NCBI GenBank assembly: GCA_047602055.1
Contig: JASGIG010000001.1
Coordinates: 4,092,001 to 4,156,000 of the forward strand
Direction: 5' to 3'
DNA: 64,000 nt
Source of the DNA: JAODBQ01 sp047602055
GTDB lineage: Bacteria > Actinomycetota > Acidimicrobiia > Acidimicrobiales > Ilumatobacteraceae
The notes under the pieces were generated by a model that was not told where the DNA came from, did no database searches, and saw only the letters and a list, made by a program, of their open reading frames with translations. A program made the translations under genes and the position numbers. Below, in pieces: positions 1-7,802 of the stretch (position 1 is the first letter of the stretch; each line of letters opens with the position of its first letter).

Positions 1-2
1 GC

Positions 3-377
3 GACTTGGACATGGGCATCGAGATCGTCGGGGTGCCGACGGTCCGCGAGCCGGACGGTCTGGCGCTGTCGAGCCGCAACCGGCGGCTGACCCCGGAGCA
101 GCGAGCCGTCGCCAACTGCATCGCCCGTGGCCTCGACGCGGCACGCGGCGCGTTCGCCGGCGGCGAGCGCAACGCCACCCGCCTGGCCCAGACCGCTGCG
201 GCCCCGGTGGAAACCGAGCCGCTCGCCCGGCTGGAGTACCTCGCGGTCAACGACGCGGCGACGCTCGAACCGGTGGACGTAGTCACCCGGCCGGCGGTGA
301 TGAGCACCGCTGTGTGGTTCGGCGAGGTCCGCCTGATCGACAACGTCGTCCTCGATCCGGTCGCCGCTCACGGGTGA
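3..377 (+). CDS. panC: Pantothenate synthetase, C-terminal part (cut by window start)
   Basis: This is the last ~124 residues of pantothenate synthetase, the cytosolic ligase that joins pantoate to beta-alanine using ATP on the route to coenzyme A. The visible part contains VREPDGLALSSRNRRL, the conserved PanC stretch carrying the KMSKS-like SSRN signature, followed by the small C-terminal domain. Family members are usually about 280 residues, so more than half lies to the left of the window. The reading frame is open from the first bases and ends in TGA. The next gene starts 11 bases later on the same strand, so the two may be co-transcribed. Identification is confident; the true start is not visible. 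Confidence 0.9.
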   Translation, partial: DLDMGIEIVGVPTVREPDGLALSSRNRRLTPEQRAVANCIARGLDAARGAFAGGERNATRLAQTAAAPVETEPLARLEYLAVNDAATLEPVDVVTRPAVMSTAVWFGEVRLIDNVVLDPVAAHG

Positions 378-387
378 CGGGGCAGCC

Positions 388-1771
388 GTGTCGACACCGC
401 TGACCTCGTCGCTGTGGCACGACACGGCCGGCCCGGCCGGCGCGCCGGCACGACCGGCGCTCGACGCCGACACGGAGGCCGACGTCGTGATCGTCGGCGC
501 CGGCCTGACCGGGCTGTGGACCGCGTGGTACCTCGCCGCCCGGCGCCCGCAGTGGCGGATCGTCGTGCTCGACGCCGAGACGGCCGGCTTCGGCGCCAGT
601 GGGCGCAACGGCGGGTGGTGCTCGGCGCTGCTGCCGATGAGCCTCGACTCGATCGCCACCGCCCACGGCCAGGCCGCCGCCCACCACGCCCAGCAGGCGA
701 TGGACGCCACCGTCGACGAGGTGGCCGCGGTCGTCGCCGCCGAGCGGATCGACTGCGACCTCGCCAAGGGCGGCACGCTGCACGTCGCCCGCAGCGCGGT
801 GCAGGCGGCGCGCCTGCGCGCCGAGGTCGATCATCACCACGCCTTCGGCTTCGGCGACGACGACGTGTGCTGGCTGGACGCCGCGGCCACCGAGGCGCGC
901 ATCGGCATCGACGACGCCCTCGGGGCGGTGTCCACCCGCCAGTGCGCCGCACTGCACCCCGCCAAGCTCGTCGCCGGGCTGGCGAACGCCGTCGAGCGCC
1001 GCGGCGTGACGATCCACGAGCGCACCCGCGTCGACCACGTCGAGCGCGGCCGGGTGCGTGCCGGCCGGCGCACGATCCGCACCCGCTTCACCGTGCGTGC
1101 CACCGAGGCGTTCACCGCCGGCCTGCCGGGCCTGAAGCGGGCGCTCGTGCCGATCTACTCACTGATGATCGCCACCGAACCGCTGCCCGCCGACGTGCTC
1201 GCGACGATCGGGCTCGAACGCCGGGAGACGTTCACCGACGGGCGCCGCCTGGTGATCTACGGGCAGCGGACCGCCGACGGGCGCATCGCCTTCGGCGGGC
1301 GGGGTGCGCCGTACCACTACGCCAGCCGGATGCGCGCCGACTACGAGCACGACGGCGCGGTACACGAGCGGTTGCGGGCGACGCTGGTCGAGCTGTTCCC
1401 GGTCCTTGCAGATGCAACGATCACCCATCGCTGGGGCGGTGCGGTCGCCGCGGCGCGCGACTGGTGGTGCTCGATCGGCCTCGACCGCGCCAACGGCATC
1501 GCCTGGGCCGGCGGCTACGTCGGCGACGGCGTGGCGACGACGAACCTCGCCGGCCGAACGCTCGCCGAGCTGCTCACCGGCGAGCGCAGCGCCCTGTGCG
1601 AGCTGCCGTGGGTCGACCATCGCAGCAAGCATTGGGAAGCTCGAGCCGTTGCGCTGGCTGGGCGTCAACGCGATGGTCCGCCTGACCGACCGCGCCGACC
1701 GCTACGAGACCCGCACCGGCAAGGCCGACCGCTGGCGTGGCCCGGTGATCGACCGCCTCACCAACCAGTGA
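388..1771 (+). CDS. FAD-dependent amine/amino-acid oxidoreductase, frameshifted near the 3' end
   Basis: A DadA/PuuB-type flavoprotein (FAD-dependent deamination of amines or amino acids). The dinucleotide-binding fold VIVGAGLTGL lies near residues 34-43, and GASGRNGG near residue 70 is typical of the gamma-glutamylputrescine oxidase group. The GTG start 11 bases after panC gives a normal N-terminus. The frame breaks at about 1636-1642. Upstream it reads ELPWVDHRSKHWE; the natural C-terminus EPLRWLGVNAMVRLTDRAD continues in the +1-shifted frame to the TGA at 1769-1771. Removing one A from GAAGCTC restores a continuous ~460-residue protein ending WRGPVIDRLTNQ. The unshifted frame instead runs on antisense into the next gene. 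The substrate is unknown. Confidence 0.8.
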
Positions 1772-3341
1772 TCAGCCGGTCGTGCTCGTCGCTGGTTCGG
1801 AGTCGACGCCGAGCAGCCACTCGTCGAAGAAGGGGCCGAGGTCGCGGCCGCCGATCTCGTCGGCGAGCGCGACGAAGTCGTCGGTCGTGCGTGACGTCCC
1901 GTCGTTGTCGGCCACCCACCGGCGCAGGAGCTCGAAGAACTGCTCGTCACCGATCGTCTGGCGCAGCGCACCGAGCAGCATCGCCCCACCGTCGTAGGTG
2001 ACGCTGCCGAACATGTTCGCCGCGGTCGGCTCGCCGATCGGTCCGAGCCCGCTGTCGGGCGTCAGCGGTCCGGAGGGAACCCGTGTGCCGCGCACCTGCT
2101 CGTCGTACAGGAGCTGGGCGTAGGTGGCGAAGCCCTCGTTGAGCCAGATGTCCTGCCACCGTGCCGGCGTGACGGCGTTCCCGAACCACTGGTGGGCCAG
2201 CTCGTGGACGAACGTCGAGTCGCTGCCGAAGCCGTTGGGACCGAGATCGTCCTTGCTGTACTGCGAGCGACCCTGCGTCTCCATCGCCAGGCCGGGGAAG
2301 CTGTCGGTGACGGCGATGCCGTAGCGCTCCAGCGGGTACGGCCCGAGGACCGCCTCCAGCGCGGTGATCTGCTCGGCCATCGAGTCGAGCTCGGCCTGCG
2401 CGGCGGGCAGCTCGCTGCGCAGGATCGCGCTGACCAGCGGTAGCCCGCCGGGACCGGTGCCCTCGACCAGCTCGTAGTCGCCGGTCAGCAGCTGGACGAG
2501 GTACGTGGCCATCGGCTCGTCCTCGCGCCACCGCCAGGTCTCGCCGTCGGCGGTCGTGGCGTGCTCGACCAGCGCGCCGTTGGCCACGGCGGTCACACCC
2601 GGCCCGACGTGGATCGTGAAGTCGTACGTCGCCTTGTCGCTCGGGTGGTCGTTGCTCGGCAACCAGGTGTTCGCGCCGTCGGGCTCGTTGAGCACGTACG
2701 ACCCGCCGGCGGTGTCGAACCACCCGACCCGGATGCCGGTGGCGCTCGCCTTGCTCTTCGGCTGCAGGTGGTAGGTCACGTCGACGCGCCGGGTGTCGCC
2801 GGCGGGCACCGGCGATGCCGGGGTGATCCGCAGCTCGGCGCCGTCCTGGCGGAACTCGACCGGCGTTCCGTCGATCGAGACCGCGTCGACGATCGGTCCG
2901 TCGGCGTCGAGCGTGAGCCTCGGCGCGGTCCTCGGTGAAGCGAACGTCGAGGCCGACCGCGCCCAGCAACGACGTGGCGTCGTGGTCGTAGGTCAGCTCG
3001 ACGTCGTAGTGCTGGACGTCGAGGCCCGGGTTGCCGAGCGCCGGGAACAGCTCGTCACCCACCCCGTCGGGATCGTCAGCATCGCCCGCCCGTGGCGCCG
3101 AGTCCCGAGTCGTGTCGGTGGCTGCCGTCGTCGTGGTGCTCGCAGCGGTCGGCACCGTCGTCGTCGCCGTCGTGATCGTGGGAGCCGGCGCCGCACCGGT
3201 GGGCGCCGAGGCCGCCGGCCGTTCGGCGCCGGTGGCCGACTGCGCCGTCGGCCCCCCGACGTCGGTCGCGCACGCCGCGAGCGCCACCGCGGCAGCGAGC
3301 GTCACCAGGACGCGCCACCCCCGCCGTCCCGTCCGAATCAC
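1772..3341 (-). CDS. M1-family zinc aminopeptidase lipoprotein, frameshifted
   Basis: An extracytoplasmic metallopeptidase of family M1. It has HELAHQWFG (the HExxH zinc site) and the downstream NEGFATY that supplies the third zinc ligand. The N-terminus has a basic stretch, a hydrophobic segment and a lipobox (ALAACA, Cys about residue 24), then a Thr/Ala/Pro-rich linker, so it is probably anchored outside the membrane. At ~520 residues it has only the N-terminal beta domain and catalytic domain of M1. The frame breaks at plus-strand 2915-2921 (GAGCCTC); removing one base restores FTEDRAELTLDADGPI. GTG 3341 is chosen because a TACGTT box sits 8 bases upstream. The gene is convergent with the FAD gene with zero spacing. 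Confidence 0.82.
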
Positions 3342-3349
3342 GGCCACAC

Positions 3350-3355
3350 AACGTA
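3350..3355 (-). promoter_or_regulatory. -10 box TACGTT, leaderless-type promoter of the M1 peptidase
   Basis: TACGTT reads on the minus strand 8 bases before GTG 3341. The spacing places transcription start at or next to the start codon. No Shine-Dalgarno sequence is visible. Confidence 0.5.
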
Positions 3356-3395
3356 CCCACCGCCGCACCCGCTCCCGCCGCACCCAGGAGCCCTT

Positions 3396-3491
3396 CCGAG
3401 TCCCAGACGCTGGTCCGAATCCTCGACGCTGGTCCGAGTCTCAGACGCTGGTCGGAGTCGCTGGCGCGGTACGTCCCCGCGCCAGCGACTC
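3396..3491. repeat. Three 19-bp tandem repeats plus a 15-bp-arm hairpin
   Basis: Three direct 19-bp units start at 3396, 3415 and 3434, consensus CCGARTCYYMGACGCTGGT. They are followed immediately by a perfect inverted repeat with arms GAGTCGCTGGCGCGG (3455-3469) and CCGCGCCAGCGACTC (3477-3491) around a 7-base loop. The second arm is followed by another GACTCGGACC-like half unit near 3507. The element lies in the 358-bp gap (3342-3699) between the M1 peptidase start and the ProA-like gene end. That gap otherwise holds only the second repeat described next; I see no gene in it. Confidence 0.75.
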
Positions 3492-3578
3492 GAACCAACA
3501 CCTGTGACTCGGACCGACCGGTCGGCCTCCGCTCAGCAGACGTGGCTGACGAACATCGAGCTCACCACCGATCCAACA

Positions 3579-3702
3579 CGCGGCGAGCGCCGAAGCGCAG
3601 CGGCGGCGACGAGCACGGCAGGCGCAAGGAGCAGCTTGGCTGCGACCGGAGCACCAACGTTGGCAGCTTGGCTGCGACCGGAGCACGAACATGAGCGGTT
3701 CA
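3579..3702 (-). repeat. Post-stop repeat, copy 1, with internal 32-bp duplication
   Basis: On the minus strand this begins at the TGA of the ProA-like gene and continues TGAACCG...TTCGTGCTC...GCAGCC...TGCGCCTG...GCTGCGCTTCGGCG. The same ordered blocks follow the stop codon of the lipoprotein gene at 7153. Copy 1 also carries a near-perfect tandem duplication of 32 bp (units starting at 3631 and 3663, each GCAGCTTGGCTGCGACCGG then GAGCAC). Position and repetition suggest a mobile or selected 3'-end element. No coding potential was recognised. Confidence 0.65.
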
Positions 3703-5106
3703 GCGATGGAGGTGGGCGTCGGTGACCTTGGCGCGCAGGCGCACCGTGTGGACCGAGTCGCCGGAGAGGACGCCGCTGCGGGCGAACAGGCGGCCGGCCT
3801 GCCAGTTCGACAGGCCGAGCTCGGGCTGGTCGAGGGCGAACTGGCCGTCGACCCAGCGGGTGAAGCCGTCGCCGACGAACGGGGCGTCGACCGCACCGTA
3901 GAACGCCTCGTGCGCCGCCGGGTCGTCGCTGATCAACGAGGCCACGAAGTGCGGGCTGAACCGGTTGCAGGCGGCGACGGCCTGCTCGACGGAGTCGACG
4001 ACGACGAGCGACACCTCGGGCACGTCGTCCCACTCCCACTCGGTCGCCAGCACGTCGTCGTCGATCGACAGGCGGTGGATCAGCGGCTCGACACCGCGGC
4101 GCGCCGCGGCCTTGCGCGCCGCGTCCTCGAACGCGTCGACGAGGTCCGGGCGCGCCGCGACCACGCAGCACACGTTCAGCGTGTTGCACACCTTGCGGTC
4201 CAGCGAGTGCTCGACGGCGGCGGCGAAGCGGTCGGCGTCGGCACGGGCGTCGGCGACGAGCCACGCCCCGCCGGTGCCGTGCAGGCTGACCGGCACGCCG
4301 TGCTGGCGGGCGACCGCGCCGAGTTGGGCGACCGCCGGTCCCGAGCCGCGAGCCACCGCCAGCGCCAGGCGGGTGTCGGCGAACAGCGCCCAGCCGGCGG
4401 CGCGCGCCGGCGAGTCGACGAGCTGCACCGCGCCGGCGGGCAGCCCGGCCTCGTGCAGCGCCGGCGCCAGCGCGTCACGCACGATCGCCCGAGCGGTGCC
4501 GAGCGCGTCGCTGCCGATGCGGAACACGACCGCGTTGCCGGTGCGCAGCACGCCGGTGGCGTCGGCGAACACGTTCGGTCGCCCCTCGAACACGAAGCCG
4601 ACGACGCCGAGCGGGCTGCGCCACGCCTCCACCGACCAGCCGTCGTGCTCGTGGGTGGCGAGGTGCTGGGCGCGGCGCGTCGAGCTGTCGCGCCAACTGC
4701 GCAGACCGGCGACCATGCCGGCGCGCATCGACGCGCGCAGCTCCAGGCGTCCGGTGGCCCGGCCGCGAGCGCGGGCGTCGGCGACGTCGACGGCGTTGGC
4801 CGAGGCGATGGACGCGAACGTCGCGTCGTCCTCCAGCCGGGCGGCGAAGCCGTCGAAGAACGCCGAGATCTGCTCGTCGGTGACGTCGACGAGCGCGACG
4901 AACGCATCGACGGCGGCACCGACCGCGCCGTGGACCAGCTCGTGATCGGCCTGTGGGACGTGGAGCAGGTCGCCGGTCTCGTGGACGACGACGAGGCGAT
5001 CACCCGCCCGGAACGCCGCGGCCAGCTCCGGGCTGACGTGGGTGACCCGGTCGCCGCCGAAGACGATCGCCTGCCCAGGTTCCAGCACGGTCAGCTGCTC
5101 GCTCAC
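3700..5106 (-). CDS. ProA-like gamma-glutamyl-phosphate reductase / aldehyde dehydrogenase family protein
   Basis: A ~468-residue member of the ProA branch of the aldehyde dehydrogenase superfamily (NADPH-dependent reduction of gamma-glutamyl phosphate in proline synthesis). PLGVVGFVFEGRPNVFADAT corresponds to the ProA core usually read as PLGVxGxIYExRPNV. VCNTLNVCCVV holds the expected catalytic Cys position, normally CNAxET. Two things are unusual: an extra ~65 residues before the region that aligns with normal ProA N-termini, and divergence at both signature motifs. No proB is adjacent. GTG 5106 is preferred over 5133 because TACGGT lies 7 bases before it. A true ProA or a divergent paralogue are both possible. 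Confidence 0.7.
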   Translation of the reverse strand: MSEQLTVLEPGQAIVFGGDRVTHVSPELAAAFRAGDRLVVVHETGDLLHVPQADHELVHGAVGAAVDAFVALVDVTDEQISAFFDGFAARLEDDATFASIASANAVDVADARARGRATGRLELRASMRAGMVAGLRSWRDSSTRRAQHLATHEHDGWSVEAWRSPLGVVGFVFEGRPNVFADATGVLRTGNAVVFRIGSDALGTARAIVRDALAPALHEAGLPAGAVQLVDSPARAAGWALFADTRLALAVARGSGPAVAQLGAVARQHGVPVSLHGTGGAWLVADARADADRFAAAVEHSLDRKVCNTLNVCCVVAARPDLVDAFEDAARKAAARRGVEPLIHRLSIDDDVLATEWEWDDVPEVSLVVVDSVEQAVAACNRFSPHFVASLISDDPAAHEAFYGAVDAPFVGDGFTRWVDGQFALDQPELGLSNWQAGRLFARSGVLSGDSVHTVRLRAKVTDAHLHR

Positions 5107-5113
5107 CCCCGCG

Positions 5114-5119
5114 ACCGTA
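5114..5119 (-). promoter_or_regulatory. -10 box TACGGT, leaderless-type promoter of the ProA-like gene
   Basis: TACGGT on the minus strand with 7 bases to GTG 5106. The box decides the start codon: with the longer GTG 5133 start, it would lie inside the gene. Confidence 0.5.
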
Positions 5120-5168
5120 CCGGCGAGGGTCACGGAGCAGCGTCGTTCGTGCGGGCGTGAGCACTCGT

Positions 5169-5174
5169 TAGCTT
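5169..5174 (+). promoter_or_regulatory. -10 box TAGCTT, leaderless-type promoter of the MBL hydrolase
   Basis: TAGCTT followed by six bases and ATG 5181; no ribosome binding site in between. It sits about 50 bp from the divergent ProA-like promoter. Confidence 0.5.
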
Positions 5175-5180
5175 GCAGGC

Positions 5181-5897
5181 ATGACGACCGACCGCTTCTA
5201 CTTCCGCCAGCTCCTGTCCGGTCGCGACTTCGCCACCGACGACCCGATCGCCCAGCAGATGGTCAACTTCGTCTACGCCATCGGCGACCGCGCCACGGGC
5301 GAGTGCGTGCTCGTCGATCCGGCCTATGCGGTGAACGAGCTGGTCGACGTGCTCGAACACGACGGGATGCGCCTCACCGGTGTCCTCGCCACCCACTACC
5401 ACGCCGATCACATCGGCGGCTCGATGATGGGCTACCGCGTCGAGGGCGTGGCGACGCTGCTGGAGCGGGTCGACTGCCCCGTCCACGTGCAGCGTGACGA
5501 GGTGCCGTGGGTGCAGAAGACCACCGGCCTGACCGCCGGCCAGCTCGTCGCCCACGAGGGCGGCGACGTCCTCCAGGTCGGCGACGTCGCCGTCACGATG
5601 GTGCACACGCCGGGCCACACGCCGGGCAGCCAGTGCTTCCACGTCGACGGCCGCCTCGTCAGCGGCGACACGCTGTTCCTCGAGGGCTGCGGCCGCACCG
5701 ATCTGCCCGGCAGCGACCCGGAGCTGATGTACGACAGCCTGCAGACGCTGATCTCGATGCCGACCGAGACCGTCGTGTTCCCCGGCCACCGCTACTCCGT
5801 CCCGTCGAGCGGCACGATCGAAGCGATCAAGGAGACCAACTACGTCTTCCGCCCCCGCACGAAAGACCAATGGTTGATGATGTTCGGAGCCAAGTGA
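5181..5897 (+). CDS. MBL-fold hydrolase, glyoxalase II / persulfide dioxygenase type
   Basis: A 238-residue metallo-beta-lactamase-fold enzyme. THYHADHIGG provides the HxHxDH metal site at about residues 72-81, HTPGHTPGS the next histidine, and SGDTLF the bridging aspartate. The CGRTDLPGSDPELMYDSL segment resembles the ETHE1-like persulfide dioxygenases and glyoxalase II relatives, which act on glutathione-type persulfides or thioesters. Here the thiol would be expected to be mycothiol, but that is inference. The C-terminal PGHRYSVPSSGTI supplies a further His. It is a single-gene unit converging on the downstream SDR across a structured repeat. The exact substrate cannot be told. Confidence 0.8.
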   Translation: MTTDRFYFRQLLSGRDFATDDPIAQQMVNFVYAIGDRATGECVLVDPAYAVNELVDVLEHDGMRLTGVLATHYHADHIGGSMMGYRVEGVATLLERVDCPVHVQRDEVPWVQKTTGLTAGQLVAHEGGDVLQVGDVAVTMVHTPGHTPGSQCFHVDGRLVSGDTLFLEGCGRTDLPGSDPELMYDSLQTLISMPTETVVFPGHRYSVPSSGTIEAIKETNYVFRPRTKDQWLMMFGAK

Positions 5898-5902
5898 CCG
5901 CG

Positions 5903-6046
5903 TGTGGGGGGTGCGCGAGGGGGCGCTCCGCGATCCCCCCTCGCCATCGCCGGATCCGGCTTTGCCGGTCCGGCGATCACCAGCTGGGTGCGGCCGAAGG
6001 CCGCTCTTCGAAGCTCCGACGACATGAGCGAGCGAAGCGAGCGAAT
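5903..6046. repeat. Convergent 3'-end structured element, copy 1
   Basis: Between the stop codons of two converging genes. Ordered parts: a hairpin GGGGGCGCTCCGCGATCCCCC-like block, a variable stem-loop with arms ATCGCCGGA (5946-5954) and TCCGGCGAT (5969-5977) and apex CCGGCTTTGCCGG, then GCGGCCGAAGGCCGC, CTTCGAAG and a GAGCGAGCG-rich tail. The same parts in the same order occur at 18447-18589. There the variable stem has different bases that still pair. A bidirectional terminator or a structured RNA/mobile element both fit. Confidence 0.65.
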
Positions 6047-6060
6047 GGAGGAGGAAGGGA

Positions 6061-6969
6061 CTACCAGTCCTTGTCGTTGCCGTCCATGCCGGCATTGGGG
6101 CGGGCGGCGGCGAGAAGGGGGCGGACGACGGCGTCGACGTCGGGGGCGTCGGCGGGTGCGGCTGCGGACGGGCCGACATGCCAGCACTCCACCACCGACA
6201 GCTCGGAACCGGAGGTCTGGAACACCCGGCCGGTCACACCTTTCGACTGCGTCGAGGCCAGCCAGACGACGACCGGAGAGATCCACCGCGGGTTCATCGC
6301 CTCACGGGCCGCGTCGCCACGGGCAGCCATCCCCGGCAAGCCCTCGGTCATCCGGGTGAGCGCACCGGGGGCGATGGCGTTGACCGTCACGCCGTAGCGG
6401 CCCAGCTCGCGCGCCGCGATCTGGGTGAACGCGGCGATGCCGGCCTTGGCCGCGCCGTAGTTCGTCTGGCCCGGGTTGCCGTACAGGCCCGACGCCGACG
6501 ACGTGTTGATGATCCGGTTGTCGAGCGTCGCCCCGCCCTTGGCCTGCTCGCGCCAGTACGCGGCCGCCCAGCGCGACGGCGCGAACGTCCCCTTGAGGTG
6601 GACGTCGATCACACCGTCCCACTCGTCCTCGGTCATGTTGGCAAGGACGCGGTCGCGCAGGATGCCGGCGTTGTTGATCAGCACGTGCAGGTCGCCGTAC
6701 GTCTCAACGGCCTGGTTGACGAGCCGCTGCGCTCCTTCCCAGCTCGACACGCTGTCCGTGTTGACGACGGCCTCGCCGCCGGTGGCGTTGATCTCGTCGG
6801 CCACTGCCTGAACGACGGAAGCATCGGTACCGGTGCCGTCGGTGTGGCCGCCGGTGTCGTTGAGCACCAGCCGGGCCCCCTGCTCGGCGAGCATCCGTGC
6901 GTGCTCGCGTCCGATCCCCCGGCCTGCCCCGGTGACGATACACACCCGGCTCTCACAGATCTTCGCCAT
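6061..6969 (-). CDS. SDR-family dehydrogenase (MFE-2-like 3-hydroxyacyl-CoA dehydrogenase type)
   Basis: A 302-residue classical short-chain dehydrogenase/reductase. TGAGRGIG near the N-terminus binds NAD(P), NNAG follows in the core, and YGAAK is the catalytic Tyr/Lys pair. The insertion after the first beta strand (LNDTGGHTDGTGTDASV) and the overall length resemble the dehydrogenase domain of bacterial and peroxisomal multifunctional enzyme 2, which oxidises 3-hydroxyacyl-CoA or steroid substrates. The start is ATG 6969 (MAKICESRVCIVTG), because the open frame upstream has no family similarity. It is transcribed alone. A role in acyl-CoA or steroid breakdown is inferred. Confidence 0.85.
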   Translation of the reverse strand: MAKICESRVCIVTGAGRGIGREHARMLAEQGARLVLNDTGGHTDGTGTDASVVQAVADEINATGGEAVVNTDSVSSWEGAQRLVNQAVETYGDLHVLINNAGILRDRVLANMTEDEWDGVIDVHLKGTFAPSRWAAAYWREQAKGGATLDNRIINTSSASGLYGNPGQTNYGAAKAGIAAFTQIAARELGRYGVTVNAIAPGALTRMTEGLPGMAARGDAAREAMNPRWISPVVVWLASTQSKGVTGRVFQTSGSELSVVECWHVGPSAAAPADAPDVDAVVRPLLAAARPNAGMDGNDKDW

Positions 6970-7068
6970 CGCTGGTCCCCTCGCGTCGCAACCGGCACCC
7001 CTCGGCCGGACCTCGTGCCTGGCTACCAGAGCGCGACGCCCCGTCTCGAAGGCAGCAGTCGTCCAAAG

Positions 7069-7155
7069 CGCGGCGAACGCCGAAGCGCAGCGGGCGAGCA
7101 CGTCAGGCGCAGGGAGCAACTCGGCTGCCACCAGAGCACGAACGCGGACGGTTCA
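7069..7155 (-). repeat. Post-stop repeat, copy 2
   Basis: Minus-strand sequence starting at the TGA of the lipoprotein gene: TGAACCGTCCGCGTTCGTGC, then GCAGCC, GCTCCCTGCGCCTG, CGTGCTCG and GCTGCGCTTCGGCG. It matches copy 1 at 3579-3702 block by block but lacks the internal 32-bp duplication. The rest of the 183-bp gap up to the SDR start holds nothing I recognise. Confidence 0.65.
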
Positions 7156-7761
7156 ATGCAAGCGCTGGTCGAGTTGGCGGGCGATCTGCTCGATCTGGGG
7201 GCGCTTGAGGCCGTTCGACGACACGACCATCGCTGCGCTCGCCGCCCCGTTCACCGTCGTCGGCATCACCGCCACCGCGTCGGACCCGGGGACCGGGACG
7301 AGCTGACCAGCCGCCGTCCGCGTCGCGTCGTTGGCCAGTTGGGTGGCCTGGTCCCGGCTGAGCTTGGCGGCGTCAGCCGCCGCGGCGACGACGAGCAACG
7401 GCGCCTGGTCGGTGCGCGCCGCGATCAGCAACAGGTCGACGGCGCCGCCGTCGGCGAGCGGCAGCGTGCAGCTGACCTCGACCCCGTTGGCCTCGTCCAG
7501 CGGCGACACCGCCATCGACGACGGATCCGTCGCCGTCGACGGCTCGCCGGCGGTGACCGAACCTGTCGCCGGCGAAGGCGTGTCGATCCCGCTGTTGTCG
7601 GCGGCGACCTCGAGCGGCACCGGGCACGCGGTCCCGGACGCCGCAGCGAGCGTGTCGATGGTGATCCCGCTCTTCGGCTTGGGGTCGCTGCCGCAGCCGG
7701 CGAGCAGGGCGACGGCGAGCAGACCGGTGACGATCACCAGCCGTCGGCAGCGCTCCCCCAT
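7153..7761 (-). CDS. Putative lipoprotein of unknown function
   Basis: A 202-residue protein with a clear lipoprotein signal: basic start MGERCRRL, hydrophobic core VIVTGLLAVALL and lipobox LLAGC (Cys 22), so it should be anchored on the outer face of the membrane. The mature part is Ala/Asp-rich and hydrophilic, with a run resembling secreted DUF3558-type actinobacterial lipoproteins (a Cys followed by valine/leucine-rich strands, EVSCTLPL), but I cannot assign the family. The upstream neighbour is a TauE permease 41 bases away on the same strand. Function unknown. Confidence 0.7.
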   Translation of the reverse strand: MGERCRRLVIVTGLLAVALLAGCGSDPKPKSGITIDTLAAASGTACPVPLEVAADNSGIDTPSPATGSVTAGEPSTATDPSSMAVSPLDEANGVEVSCTLPLADGGAVDLLLIAARTDQAPLLVVAAAADAAKLSRDQATQLANDATRTAAGQLVPVPGSDAVAVMPTTVNGAASAAMVVSSNGLKRPQIEQIARQLDQRLH

Positions 7762-7802
7762 CCCGCCAGCTTGTCATGTGCCCGCCGCCCCAGGTGGGCG
7801 AA

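Noticed and set aside
1772..2001. C-terminal extension of the FAD oxidoreductase in its first frame (to 2001)
   Set aside because: It is antisense to the M1 peptidase and follows a one-base insertion; the real C-terminus is in the shifted frame, ending at 1771.
3396..3491. CRISPR-like array
   Set aside because: Units of 19 bp are directly adjacent without spacers, and no cas genes are present.
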